64,000 nucleotides of DNA from UBA10107 sp963835585 (GTDB taxonomy: Archaea > Nanobdellota > Nanobdellia > Woesearchaeales > UBA10107): the NCBI GenBank assembly GCA_963835585.1, contig CAWIGF010000001.1:124001-188000 (forward strand), in the 5' to 3' direction. A program made the position numbers and the translations under genes. The first letter of the stretch is position 1; each line of letters opens with the position of its first letter. Under the pieces are notes generated by a model. That model was given only the letters and a program-made list of their open reading frames with translations, was not told the DNA's origin and searched no databases. Shown here one piece after another: positions 34,361 through 43,504 of the stretch.

Positions 34361-35896
34361 ATGGGGCTAAGACTACTTGAGAACAGTTTAAGACTACCTA
34401 AAGATGATTTCTTTGAAGGATTAAACGGTCTAGCTCTGACGTACGACGATGTTGTTCTTTCGACAAACTATTCTGAAATGCTTCCAAGAGATGTGGATAT
34501 TACATCAAAATTCTCTCGGAGAATTCTTCTAAAAACACCTATTGTCAGTGCTGCCATGGATACTGTTACTGAAAGTGATATGGCAATTGCTATGGCAATG
34601 ATGGGAGGTATTGGTGTCCTACATAAAAATAACACTCCGGAGCGACAGGCTAAGGAAGCCACACGCGTAAAACTACACATGAATATTTGCATAGACAAAC
34701 CCATAACAGCATATGAAGATCAGAGGCTTGGAGAAATTCTTGATGTGCTTGTTGAAAAGAGGTATAAATTTAGAACAATTCCTGTAACAAAAAGAGATGG
34801 CAGTTTAACAGGAATTCTCACAGGAAAAGATTTTGAGCCGTTCGGGAATTCATCTCAATATGCAAAAGATGTCATGACTAAAAATGTAACAACAGGAAAA
34901 CAAAATATGTCACTTGATGATGCATTTGAATTAATGAAGAAAGAGAAGATAACTGTGCTTCCTCTTGTCGATGAAGTCAAGCATTTAACTGGTCTCTATG
35001 TATTCAGCGACCTCAAAAGATTGAAGGATACACAGCACGGTTATAATTTAGATGAAAAAGGCAGATTATTAGTTGGAGCAGCAGTAGGTGTATATGATTC
35101 TGCTTACGCCAGACTTGAATTACTTGCAAAAAAAGGAGTGGATGTTGTTGTCATAGACACTGCACATGCCGATTCAAAATCGGTTTTTGAGACGCTGAAA
35201 GAAATAAAGAAAAATTATCCAAATATAGATGTCGTTGCTGGAAACATCTCAGAAGGACATTCTGCAAAGCGATTACTTGATTTAGGAGCGGATGGCATCA
35301 AAGTTGGTCAAGGACCTGGTGCAATATGTACGACGCGAATTGTGACAGGTACTGGAAAACCGCAGCTCAGCGCAGTTTATGATTGCGAACGAGCTATCAG
35401 AGGAGAAAATGCTGTGCCAATATGCGCAGATGGAGGTTTGAAATACTCAGGTGATATCACAAAAGCAATTGCCGTAGGTGCACACTCTGTTATGATGGGC
35501 GGCATGCTTGCAGGCACAGAAGAGACACCTGGGGAAATCATAGTCATAAATGGCGTTAAATGGAAAGAATACCGTGGCATGGGGTCCCTCGAGGCGATGG
35601 CAGAAAATCCGGAGTCCAGGGGAAGATATTTACAAGACAATGTAGATGGGAAAGATAAGAATAAATTAATACCAGAAGGCATTGTTGGAAGAGTTCTCTA
35701 TAAAGGACCAGTTTCTAAGGTATTATTTCAATGCATCGGAGGACTGCGATCTGGAATGGGATATCAAGGAATGAAGAATATCGAAGAACTTCGTAAAAAC
35801 GCACTTTTATTCAGATTTACGACAGCCGGAAAAACTGAGTCACATCCACACGATATTACAATCACCAAAGATGCTCCGAATTACAAGCCCGAATAA
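34361..35896 (+). CDS. guaB: IMP dehydrogenase
   Basis: Oxidises IMP to XMP with NAD+, the committed step to GMP. The TIM barrel starts with LTYDDVVLSTNYSEMLPRDV and holds the active-site Cys in GPGAICTTRIVTG. A tandem CBS pair (about 105-225) is inserted in the barrel and may sense nucleotides. The length of 511 residues is typical. TTTTTATAG at 34330-34338 lies about 26 bases upstream, so guaB probably has its own leaderless promoter besides read-through from purN. Confidence 0.95.
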   Translation: MGLRLLENSLRLPKDDFFEGLNGLALTYDDVVLSTNYSEMLPRDVDITSKFSRRILLKTPIVSAAMDTVTESDMAIAMAMMGGIGVLHKNNTPERQAKEATRVKLHMNICIDKPITAYEDQRLGEILDVLVEKRYKFRTIPVTKRDGSLTGILTGKDFEPFGNSSQYAKDVMTKNVTTGKQNMSLDDAFELMKKEKITVLPLVDEVKHLTGLYVFSDLKRLKDTQHGYNLDEKGRLLVGAAVGVYDSAYARLELLAKKGVDVVVIDTAHADSKSVFETLKEIKKNYPNIDVVAGNISEGHSAKRLLDLGADGIKVGQGPGAICTTRIVTGTGKPQLSAVYDCERAIRGENAVPICADGGLKYSGDITKAIAVGAHSVMMGGMLAGTEETPGEIIVINGVKWKEYRGMGSLEAMAENPESRGRYLQDNVDGKDKNKLIPEGIVGRVLYKGPVSKVLFQCIGGLRSGMGYQGMKNIEELRKNALLFRFTTAGKTESHPHDITITKDAPNYKPE

Positions 35897-35943
35897 ATAG
35901 TATGTTTTATATATTAAGTGGTTAAAGAGTTTGTGGAAATATA

Positions 35944-37713
35944 ATGATTAGTACCACTCTAACAAAAGAAGAATACAGGAAATTAAAAAGGGATACGTTT
36001 GAGGCATTAAAAGACATTCCTCCTGTTGAACTTCTATTCCATGAATCGAAAAGAGAATTTGCCGTAAATTCTGAAGAAGAAGTTCTTGGAAAAATAATTG
36101 ACGACCACAATGTCATAACTGTCGTTGGAGGTTATTTTGGAGATGAAGGAAAAGGAAAGACAATCAGCGCCATCGCAAAAAACCCGAAAATAAAGATAGT
36201 AGGAAGATTCAATTCAGGAGAAAATGCTGGACACACTGTTGTCTGGAATGGTAAAAAATATGTTTTCAACTTAACGCCTTCTGGCATCTTAATCCCAGGA
36301 AAGATAAATGTAATAGGTCCTGAATGTGTAATGGACCCAATAAATTATTTGGATAAAGAGATAAAACAACTCGTCGATGCAGGTATTGATTACAAAGACA
36401 GGTTATTCGTCGGAAACGTCCAACTTGTTTTGCCACACTACAAAATAATGGATTTTGCATTCAGTCCACCAAACACATCTACACTCATGGGCATGTCATA
36501 CGCTCACGCTGCAAAAGTTATGAAAAAGGGGTTGAAGCTTGATCATATATTTAATTCAAGAGATAATCAGGAGAAACGATTAAAATCAGATTTAGAGACA
36601 TATCAAGCTTTATTGGCATACAAAAAAATAGAAGAGCAGAAAATACTTGACGACCTCGAAGGGGTAATAGCAAAAGGAGAGAGGAAGATTCCTTATCACT
36701 TGATTGAATTTTTAAAAGTGAAGGACAAAGTTGAGTTCATTCTTGATTTATACAAAAAAAGAGTTGTTGAAAACTCTAATTTCCCAAAGAGGACTGACGT
36801 CTCAAAATTAGTAAGGGATGTATTAGAAGAAGGAGGAAAATTATTAGCAGAAGGTTCTCAATCATCAAATTTAGGAAACAATACAGAAAAATTCACAGAC
36901 TCAGGAACGTCTGCACAGACAAACGCAGCAGGGGTTGAGGCTTCAGCTAACTATGATACACAAAGATTCAAATCAGCAAGAATCGTCACATTCAAGACAC
37001 CAGGAGACTCCCGTGTCGGAGACGGAGGAAATCCTTCCTCTTTCGTATATCAGAAATACTTCTCAGACAAGGGAATAGACAGTCTAAAAGGAGTGGAAGG
37101 AGCTTGTGAAGACTTCGACGAAATACAGAGAATATACTTCAAATCAATACAGAGCAATGGAATACTTAATCCTGTTGAATACTGCGACAAAAAAGGAGAA
37201 ATGTATTTAATCAACGAAGCAATGGCCATAGCATCGGCAGTTAAATTTGGAGAGAAAGGTGCAACAACTGGAAAACCAAGGATTACTGGATTGTTCGACT
37301 GTCTATCGGCAAAACAGGTATGCGGAACTGATGGAGGATACATAACTATATCCGCAGTTGACAGAGGAGATAATCAGGATTTTGTTGGACTGACTGTCGC
37401 TTATATTTATCATCATCCTAAAGGAGAGGTCTCTGATTCAAACGGAACTAAGTATCATAATGGAGACATAATTAGAGTTGGGGACCCATATCCTTGTGAA
37501 CAGGTGTTAAGATTCTGTCATCCAATTATCAAAGTAATGCCTGGTTGGAAAGACACACCAATTGGTGTTGGAAAAAGAAACCCTAACGACCCACTTCCAG
37601 AAAACACACAAAAATTCATCGGTACAATAGAAGATATTGTTGGCAGAAGAATCATATCTATGGGAAATGGACCTGATACAAAAGATCTTATTTACCTTGA
37701 AAGGGCAAGCTGA
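35944..37713 (+). CDS. purA: Adenylosuccinate synthase, long form
   Basis: Joins IMP and aspartate with GTP to make adenylosuccinate. The P-loop GGYFGDEGKGK lies near residue 60, after an N-terminal extension not seen in bacterial PurA. Further blocks are RFNSGENAGHTVVWNGKKY, GTSAQTNAAGVEAS, and the base-specificity region RITGLFDCLSAK. At 589 residues it is about 150 longer than the E. coli enzyme. The extra length is the N-terminus plus a charged helical insert around 195-300. A TATA box (TTTATATATT near 35908) gives it a separate promoter. Confidence 0.9.
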   Translation: MISTTLTKEEYRKLKRDTFEALKDIPPVELLFHESKREFAVNSEEEVLGKIIDDHNVITVVGGYFGDEGKGKTISAIAKNPKIKIVGRFNSGENAGHTVVWNGKKYVFNLTPSGILIPGKINVIGPECVMDPINYLDKEIKQLVDAGIDYKDRLFVGNVQLVLPHYKIMDFAFSPPNTSTLMGMSYAHAAKVMKKGLKLDHIFNSRDNQEKRLKSDLETYQALLAYKKIEEQKILDDLEGVIAKGERKIPYHLIEFLKVKDKVEFILDLYKKRVVENSNFPKRTDVSKLVRDVLEEGGKLLAEGSQSSNLGNNTEKFTDSGTSAQTNAAGVEASANYDTQRFKSARIVTFKTPGDSRVGDGGNPSSFVYQKYFSDKGIDSLKGVEGACEDFDEIQRIYFKSIQSNGILNPVEYCDKKGEMYLINEAMAIASAVKFGEKGATTGKPRITGLFDCLSAKQVCGTDGGYITISAVDRGDNQDFVGLTVAYIYHHPKGEVSDSNGTKYHNGDIIRVGDPYPCEQVLRFCHPIIKVMPGWKDTPIGVGKRNPNDPLPENTQKFIGTIEDIVGRRIISMGNGPDTKDLIYLERAS

Positions 37714-37746
37714 GATACTTTTTTATAGTGCATAGTTTATTTTCTT

Positions 37747-38793
37747 ATGATGATTGAACTCGACGGTAGCTTTGAAGAGGGAGGCGGACAGATAATCCGC
37801 ACAGCGCTAGGACTTTCTGCATTTACACGAAAACCCTTTCACATAACAAAAATAAGGGAATCAAGAGAGAAACCTGGATTAAAAAAACAGCACCTTGAAG
37901 CAATACACGCGCTAAAGAAATTATGCAATGCAGAAGTAACGGAAGATTTATTGGGTTCGACTGAACTAACATTTGATCCAGGAATATTCAAGCCACAAAA
38001 AATTGAGATAGATATAGAAACAGCAGGCTCCATAACATTACTGCTGCAATCACTAATGGTTCCAATCGTGTTCTCTGATAAAAAAACAACCCTTACAATA
38101 AAAGGAGGAACTGATGTTTCATGGAGCATGCCATTTGACTATTTCAGGAATGTATTTGTTCCTCATATGAAGAACTACGCAAATATAGAGTGCAATTTAA
38201 TAAAAAGAGGATATTATCCAAAAGGACAAGGAATTGTTGAATTCTCAGCTTCTCCAAAGCAAAACAAAGAGCAAATCATTTTGGTAAAACAGGAAGCGCT
38301 CCTTGCAATAAAAGGAATTGCATACGGCTCATTATCTCTTCAAAAAAGAAATGTCGCGGAACGAATGGCAGAAACAGCAAGAAAAGAACTGCTGAAACTA
38401 GGCGTTCCGGTAACAGTCGAAACAAATTATTCAGAATCAGCATCGGATGTATGCGGCATTGTGCTATGGTCGCTGCACGGGACAGAGGATGGTGTTGACA
38501 TGAAGAATCCAGTCGTTCTTGGGTCTGACTGTCTTGGGGAGAGGAACAAAACTGCAGAAGATGTAGCGAAAGAGTGTGCCGTAAAATTACAGAATGAAAT
38601 AAAATCAGGAGCTGCCGTAGACAAGAATTTAGCTGACAATTTAATCCCTTTTCTTGGAATTTTGGGGGGAAAGATAAAAACATCAGAGATAACGAAACAT
38701 ACATTGGCGAATATTTATGTTTGCGAGAAATTTCTTGGCGTGAAATACATAATAAACAAAGAAACTAAAGAGATTACAGTGCTTAGGCCATAG
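37747..38793 (+). CDS. rtcA: RNA 3'-terminal phosphate cyclase
   Basis: Converts RNA 3'-phosphates to 2',3'-cyclic phosphates with ATP. The opening IELDGSFEEGGGQIIRTALG with KPGLKKQHLEAI is diagnostic. The AMP-accepting His region is near the C-terminus (ITKHTLANIYVCEKFLG). The 348 residues match the family. TTTTTATAG at 37718-37726 lies about 26 bases before the ATG. The enzyme may connect with the 2H phosphoesterase at 4276 in RNA end repair. Its 3' end overlaps the convergent coiled-coil gene by 11 bases. Confidence 0.93.
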   Translation: MMIELDGSFEEGGGQIIRTALGLSAFTRKPFHITKIRESREKPGLKKQHLEAIHALKKLCNAEVTEDLLGSTELTFDPGIFKPQKIEIDIETAGSITLLLQSLMVPIVFSDKKTTLTIKGGTDVSWSMPFDYFRNVFVPHMKNYANIECNLIKRGYYPKGQGIVEFSASPKQNKEQIILVKQEALLAIKGIAYGSLSLQKRNVAERMAETARKELLKLGVPVTVETNYSESASDVCGIVLWSLHGTEDGVDMKNPVVLGSDCLGERNKTAEDVAKECAVKLQNEIKSGAAVDKNLADNLIPFLGILGGKIKTSEITKHTLANIYVCEKFLGVKYIINKETKEITVLRP

Positions 38794-40672
38794 TAAGTTC
38801 TATGTCAGTCTTCAATTCCAGAATTTCATAATAGACTTTTCTCTTCTCCTCATTCTGAGGCAATTTTTTGTACATGCTGTTCAATTTGGAATAAATGTCC
38901 TTTGCACCCTCTATATTGTATGCTTCAAGCGCCTTTCGCGCCGTCCTAATCATCGATAGAACATCATAATTTGTAGGATTTTTCTCGTCAATCATAACTT
39001 TTGCCTGCTCTACTTTTCTCTCGGTTTGAACCACCTCTGCTTCCTCTGCCTCATTTCCAACTATGGTGTCGAACTTCTGCGTTATGAACTCGTCGCGCTC
39101 AGCTGTGATGTCCGCAAGCAACTGCTTGATCTGCTGGTCCTTCTCCTGCAGCATCTTGTCGCGTTCGTTTAAGCTTCGCTCCCTTGTGTTCAACTTGGCA
39201 TTTATTGCCGCTGCCTTTGATGCTCTTGCTTGAAGGTGTTTTAATTCTTTCTCAAGTGACTCTTTTTGTTTCTTCAAAGCAACCACGTTGAGCTTGTATT
39301 CCGCGCTCTTGATCATCTTCTGTTCTCTGGCTTCCATATCTGTTTCTTTCTTAGCTAGTGCCTGTTCTTTTTTAGACAATGATGTATTCTTCTCTTCATA
39401 CTCGCTATCAAATGATTCTATCCTATCCAATTGCACACTGAACTCACTGACTTTTTTATCAAAGGCATTCCTGTCGTCCTCGAGCTCACGAATCTTATCA
39501 ATGAATTCATCTTCTTTCGCTGCAAGATCCTTCTCATCGGATTCGAGTTGCCTTATTCTTTGGACGATTTCATCCTCTTTTTCATCAAGCATATTTTGAT
39601 CGCTCTTGATTCCCGCAACTATTGATTGGTATTGTGACTCCATGGCAGCCAACTGGCTCTTCTTATCTGCAATGCCCTGTTCAAGCATTCGCTCCTCGGA
39701 TGTCAACTGGACGATATTATTTCGTGTTGAGACTTCCTGCTTCTGCTCATTCTCTATTTTATCGGATTCCTTCTTCAACGCCTCGTTCGCGAGACTGATA
39801 TTGAGCTCCTTTTGCTGAAGATCGACCGCGTATTTCTTCAGAATATCTTCCTTTCCTTCAAGTTCCTTCTGCTTCTTATTTATCTCGTCATACATTACCT
39901 TTCTTTTAGCGTCAAATTCACTTTCAAGCATCACAAGACGCTTATCTGATACCTTGTCCTTTCTTTCAGCAGCTGCGTACAATTCTTTCACATCATGCAT
40001 TGCCTGCTTCAATTGCTTATTCTCTTGTGAATATTCGCTCTTCAATTGTTCGACCTGCGCCATCAGCAACGTCTTTTTCTTATTCAAAATATCAAGCTCA
40101 GAAAGTATCGCGGATTTTCTTTTCTCAAACTCGGTTCGTTCCATTTGGATTATGCGCGCAAGCTTGTTGATTGTTTTCTCCTTCTCTGAAATATCTTTGT
40201 TGAGAGCGATTGCAGATCGCTCCTTTGCCGCAATGGCATCCTCCTTATTTTTTATTATCTGTTCCCTCTCCTGGTATTTCTCCTGCCTTTTCTTCATTAA
40301 CTCGTCTATCTCCTCAGCGTATTTTATCTGTTTCTTGTGCGCATTCAATGCTGTCTTGAGTTCAACTGTTTGGTTCTGTAGTGCATCCTTTGAGCGTTTC
40401 AATGAATCCAATTCTCCCCATAAATCAGCTCGGTCTTTTTTCAAGGCCAAAGTTTCTTTTTCCAAATCAGCAAGCTCCTTTCTCATGCTCTTCTCCTTCT
40501 CATTGAGCATTTGTTCCTTTTGCTGTAATTTGACACGTAAGTTCAACAAAGAATCTTCTTGGGAATTAAGTTCTTGGCGGGCAGAAATTGCTGGAACGGG
40601 AGGTTTTCCCAACATTTCATCCATTTTTCTAGAAATACTCTCTGGACTCTTTTTTGCCTTTGACCTAACCAT
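38783..40672 (-). CDS. Long coiled-coil protein with C-terminal helical domain
   Basis: 629 residues. Positions about 45-560 are almost unbroken heptad-like coiled coil rich in Lys, Glu, Gln and Leu (KEKSMRKELADLEKETLALK and similar), with no ATPase motifs, so it is not an SMC protein. The last 70 residues (YDVLSMIRTARKALEAYNIE, then VYYEILELKTDIELTMA) form a compact helical hairpin that looks TPR-like. The N-terminus is basic and disordered. There is no membrane segment or signal peptide. A scaffold or cytoskeleton-like role is possible, but nothing proves it. Confidence 0.7.
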   Translation of the reverse strand: MVRSKAKKSPESISRKMDEMLGKPPVPAISARQELNSQEDSLLNLRVKLQQKEQMLNEKEKSMRKELADLEKETLALKKDRADLWGELDSLKRSKDALQNQTVELKTALNAHKKQIKYAEEIDELMKKRQEKYQEREQIIKNKEDAIAAKERSAIALNKDISEKEKTINKLARIIQMERTEFEKRKSAILSELDILNKKKTLLMAQVEQLKSEYSQENKQLKQAMHDVKELYAAAERKDKVSDKRLVMLESEFDAKRKVMYDEINKKQKELEGKEDILKKYAVDLQQKELNISLANEALKKESDKIENEQKQEVSTRNNIVQLTSEERMLEQGIADKKSQLAAMESQYQSIVAGIKSDQNMLDEKEDEIVQRIRQLESDEKDLAAKEDEFIDKIRELEDDRNAFDKKVSEFSVQLDRIESFDSEYEEKNTSLSKKEQALAKKETDMEAREQKMIKSAEYKLNVVALKKQKESLEKELKHLQARASKAAAINAKLNTRERSLNERDKMLQEKDQQIKQLLADITAERDEFITQKFDTIVGNEAEEAEVVQTERKVEQAKVMIDEKNPTNYDVLSMIRTARKALEAYNIEGAKDIYSKLNSMYKKLPQNEEKRKVYYEILELKTDIELTMA

Positions 40673-40794
40673 TCTCTTCCCCTATTTAAATGACTTCATA
40701 ACCTATATATACTTTTTTAACTACTATGGGACGACTACATGCAAGCACCCACAATATTTATAAAGGAAGTGGCTGTCGAAAATCATGTGATATT

Positions 40795-40965
40795 ATGGAT
40801 AAGGAACTAACATGCATTTCATGTAAAAAAGTCGTAACGAACCTTCAAGGAACCGTCACGTTCAACTGTCCGTCGTGCAAAACAAAAATAGTAAGATGCG
40901 GCCATTGCAGAAGCATAGCGGCAAAATACACATGCCCGGAATGCAGTTTTATAGGACCAAACTAA
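40795..40965 (+). CDS. Small zinc-ribbon protein
   Basis: A 56-residue protein with four C-x2-C knuckles: CISCKK, CPSCKT, CGHCRS and CPECSF, giving two zinc ribbons. This family of archaeal zinc-finger proteins is commonly encoded just before aEF-1beta, as here (1-base gap), and is often called an RNA-binding zinc-ribbon protein. A role in translation is likely by association. I chose the ATG at 40795, 8 bases after the start site predicted from TTTATAAA (40757-40764), over an in-frame upstream start at 40726. Confidence 0.82.
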   Translation: MDKELTCISCKKVVTNLQGTVTFNCPSCKTKIVRCGHCRSIAAKYTCPECSFIGPN

Positions 40966-40966
40966 T

Positions 40967-41239
40967 ATGGCGAAAGTAATTGTAACTATGAAACTTATGC
41001 CGGAGAGCCCTGACGTCAATCTTGGGAGCATTGAAAACGAATCTAAGAATGTTATTTCACAATTTGGGGGGAAATTCCAGAGCGCTGAAAAGGAGCCGAT
41101 TGGATTTGGTCTTGTTGCAATAATCCTTAAATTTTCTGTTGACGAAAGCAAGGGCACGGATGAAATTGAATCCGCAATGTGCAAGATAAACGGCGTCGAA
41201 TCTGCTCAGACTACAATGACAAGTCGAGCAATGGGTTGA
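40967..41239 (+). CDS. Translation elongation factor aEF-1beta
   Basis: Guanine nucleotide exchange factor that recharges aEF-1alpha (EF-Tu homologue) with GTP. It is a 90-residue alpha/beta domain with the usual start KVIVTMKLMPESPDV, a central EPIGFGLVAIILKFSV and the end INGVESAQTTMTSRAMG. Length and order match other archaea. It is co-transcribed with the zinc-ribbon gene. Confidence 0.93.
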   Translation: MAKVIVTMKLMPESPDVNLGSIENESKNVISQFGGKFQSAEKEPIGFGLVAIILKFSVDESKGTDEIESAMCKINGVESAQTTMTSRAMG

Positions 41240-41245
41240 ATTTTT

Positions 41246-41452
41246 CTAAGAAATATCGTTGACATCAGCAGAAATCTGCGAATCTACCGCGAACTGTCTA
41301 TCTAGCTTGAATTCTATGAACTTTGCCGCAATTCCCAACACCACCATCGTCAATAATACTAGTTCCATGAGCATAAATGAGCCGCTGGTTTTACCCAGCG
41401 GCCCAACCCCAACAAACAAAGGCTTGTGAAAACCCGGACTAGAGGTTTTCAC
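41246..41452 (-). CDS. Candidate small single-span membrane protein
   Basis: A minus-strand frame of 68 codons from a GTG, or 42 codons from the ATG at 41374. The shorter form is mostly one hydrophobic helix (LMELVLLTMVVLGIAAKF) and a charged tail ending ADVNDIS. A Glu within the start of the hydrophobic stretch recalls pilin-type class III signals, but the cleavage motif is not convincing. An 8-bp hairpin (41381-41402) lies just before the ATG at 41374. It could be a real short protein or chance within a structured RNA-like region. Confidence 0.3.
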   Translation of the reverse strand: MKTSSPGFHKPLFVGVGPLGKTSGSFMLMELVLLTMVVLGIAAKFIEFKLDRQFAVDSQISADVNDIS

Positions 41453-41530
41453 AAATCATACGCCTTGTATGATCGCACAGCTACCGCTAATTGTATTTCA
41501 ATACCCCCACTTGGATAGAATATCTATCCA
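41381..41530. repeat. Cluster of four perfect hairpins next to orc1/cdc6
   Basis: Four perfect inverted repeats follow each other: GCCGCTGG/CCAGCGGC (41381-41402), TTGTGAAAACC/GGTTTTCACAA (41424-41454), ATCATAC/GTATGAT (41455-41473) and TGGATAGA/TCTATCCA (41512-41530). Their sequences are unrelated. They lie between the convergent ends of aEF-1beta and the Orc1/Cdc6-like gene. This could be a structured RNA, a stack of terminators or part of an origin. No tRNA, SRP or RNase P signature is visible. Confidence 0.55.
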
Positions 41531-41538
41531 CCTCTCGC

Positions 41539-42720
41539 TTAGATTGTGTCTCTAAGCAATTTTTCTGCTTTCTTGAACAATGCCTTGTCCAAGTTGAACG
41601 TGATTTTCCTTATTTTTTTGTTTGCCGACTGCAACCATCCAATTTCAGATTTTATGAGACCAAGTTCGGTGAAATTTACGAAAAATGAACGAATCATTCT
41701 CTCTGTGAGCGGCTCTGTATTATACTGCTTGCATAATTCCTGATATTCCTTGTATACATCCCCGCCGACCATAACTTTTTTCTGATTTTTCAGCATCGTC
41801 AAGTATAGTAATTTCTGATGTTTCGTCAACGAGGCAACTGTATTTAGTATTGAATTATTCTCAAGATTCGCATCTGCTTCTCCTACGACATCAAGCGTAA
41901 TCTTTGAAGCGCCCTTTGCCATCGTGATTTTTGCACAAGAATCAAGCAATTCAAGAGCACGTCGCGCATCTCCGCCACGATTCGCCTCAATTTCGGCAAT
42001 CTTCTCTATTACAGTATCGCTGCAAACGCCAGGCTTTAGCGCAAGTTTTACTCTGTCCCTTAAAATATCTGCCAAATCATCAACTCCATAAGGAGTGAAT
42101 ATTATCTTTACTCTGCCGAACGCGGACTGTGTCCTTGGTTTTATGTACTCGGCGACACGCACATCATTTGAAATGATAATCGTTGAAACTTTTGACTTTA
42201 GATTTGATTCATTAATTCTACTCAGTCGATAGAGAATATCATCTCCTGATTCCTTCAAGACATAATCAACCTCATCAAGAACAACCAAAATATTTGAATT
42301 TTTCTTTTCAAGCTCTTTTGTGAATTCTTCTATTGCTTTCGCGCGATTCCATCCAAGACGAGGATACTCTTTATCTGGATTCATCTGGGCCAATAGATCA
42401 ACAAGAATCGTAGTTTCGCTCCTATTTTCAGAACAATTGACATACAGTTTGTTGAATTCTATGCTGTTTTTCTTTGCTTCCTGGCCTAATTTCTCAGATA
42501 ATTCAAATATCAAAGACGTCTTTCCTGTCCCAGGATTTCCATATACAAAGATGCAAGAAATGGCTGAATTCATAAGGACAGGGGCAAGTTCCATGACAAG
42601 TTCATTTTTTTGCTCAGTCCTATGCAGTAGTCCAGTTGGCGGATTCAACGCATAAATCAAGTCCCTATTCTTGTAAATAGGATTTTTCAAGACACTTTCA
42701 AAGCTTATTTCTTCCGTCAT
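41539..42720 (-). CDS. Orc1/Cdc6-family replication initiator ATPase
   Basis: AAA+ initiator that binds origins and loads MCM. Walker A is YGNPGTGKTS near residue 63, Walker B is ILVVLDEVDY, sensor 1 is TIIISNDVR, and the sensor 2 helix is GGDARRALELLD. The C-terminal winged helix follows (about 300-393: LTKHQKLLYLTML...YKEYQELCKQY). The length of 393 residues is normal. Initiator genes often lie beside an origin; I did not recognise origin-recognition boxes on either side by eye. Confidence 0.9.
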   Translation of the reverse strand: MTEEISFESVLKNPIYKNRDLIYALNPPTGLLHRTEQKNELVMELAPVLMNSAISCIFVYGNPGTGKTSLIFELSEKLGQEAKKNSIEFNKLYVNCSENRSETTILVDLLAQMNPDKEYPRLGWNRAKAIEEFTKELEKKNSNILVVLDEVDYVLKESGDDILYRLSRINESNLKSKVSTIIISNDVRVAEYIKPRTQSAFGRVKIIFTPYGVDDLADILRDRVKLALKPGVCSDTVIEKIAEIEANRGGDARRALELLDSCAKITMAKGASKITLDVVGEADANLENNSILNTVASLTKHQKLLYLTMLKNQKKVMVGGDVYKEYQELCKQYNTEPLTERMIRSFFVNFTELGLIKSEIGWLQSANKKIRKITFNLDKALFKKAEKLLRDTI

Positions 42721-42908
42721 AATAAATCCCCAATGATAAGCAAATGCTTATTGAGATACCTATTGTTCTCTTATTTATATATCTTCCGTTTTTTCCAATT
42801 ATGACATTACTTCCGATTCTTCTTTTACTGATATAATGACCAATCAAGACGTGCGAACCGATTGTATCAAAAGAGAAGATATAAAAATAAGCTCTAATAT
42901 GATACCGC

Positions 42909-43472
42909 ATGAGTTTATACGATATCCTGGTTAGCAGGCCTTGCATATGGATTCTAAAGGAGCTTTATGAAGCGGAAGTCGTCAACAAGAAGATCTACAC
43001 AGTACGTGTATCTGACCTTAAAAAATACATAAATGTGTCAAATCCAGAGCTTTACGTGTCCATATTGCATGAAAACGGCCTGCTGCACGTTGACGACACC
43101 AACAAGGACAAAATAATCTCGCTCAATCAGAAGGGAAAAGAGTTTTTCAGGCTGTTTGACAAGCTCAAGATTCACACAGAAAGCCAAGTGAAGATCATAG
43201 ATGATCAGCCAATCGCACGGATTGATTATGATCTAAATGAGGATGAGAAAAAGGCATTGTTCACCGTCCATAAAATAACGCAGCTCATTGGTGATGAATT
43301 GCCGATAAAATCACTTATTATCGACGACAAGAAACAGGAAGCAGCATATGAAAAATTGGAGAAACTGAACCTCATAACAAAAATGAAGAACACGAAAGGC
43401 AAGACAACCGTCAGCTTGACGTCTGCTGGGCAGAAAGTAATACAACACGAACTAAGCGAAAAATTAAAGTAA
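42909..43472 (+). CDS. Tandem winged-helix DNA-binding protein
   Basis: 187 residues with two winged-helix-like halves. The first is about 1-80 (WILKELYEAEV...VRVSDLKKYINVSNPELYVSIL...ISLNQKGKEFF) and the second about 105-187 (LFTVHKITQLIGDELPIK...EKLEKLNLIT...VSLTSAGQKVI). Both keep the helix-turn-helix plus wing with a terminal LT.AG pattern. It is probably a transcription or replication-linked DNA-binding protein. It is divergent from the Orc1/Cdc6-like gene. A TATA-like GATATAAAAAT near 42877 precedes the ATG. Confidence 0.65.
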   Translation: MSLYDILVSRPCIWILKELYEAEVVNKKIYTVRVSDLKKYINVSNPELYVSILHENGLLHVDDTNKDKIISLNQKGKEFFRLFDKLKIHTESQVKIIDDQPIARIDYDLNEDEKKALFTVHKITQLIGDELPIKSLIIDDKKQEAAYEKLEKLNLITKMKNTKGKTTVSLTSAGQKVIQHELSEKLK

Positions 43473-43504
43473 ACTTTTAAATACGAATAAAATTCTGGTG
43501 AATC

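Noticed and set aside
39288..40763. Several Ser/Phe/Leu-rich plus-strand frames
   Set aside because: Mirror images of the coiled-coil gene: Glu/Lys codons read backwards give Phe/Leu/Ser.
42721..42908. Replication origin between orc1/cdc6 and the winged-helix gene
   Set aside because: AT-rich and with one small inverted repeat (ATAAGCA-AA-TGCTTAT), but no repeated origin-recognition boxes were recognised.
42698..42946. Minus-strand frame whose translation looks like hexapeptide repeats (IGSHVLIG, IGSNVIIG)
   Set aside because: Only three or four imperfect turns, it overlaps the starts of two well-supported genes, and has no ribosome-binding site; probably chance.
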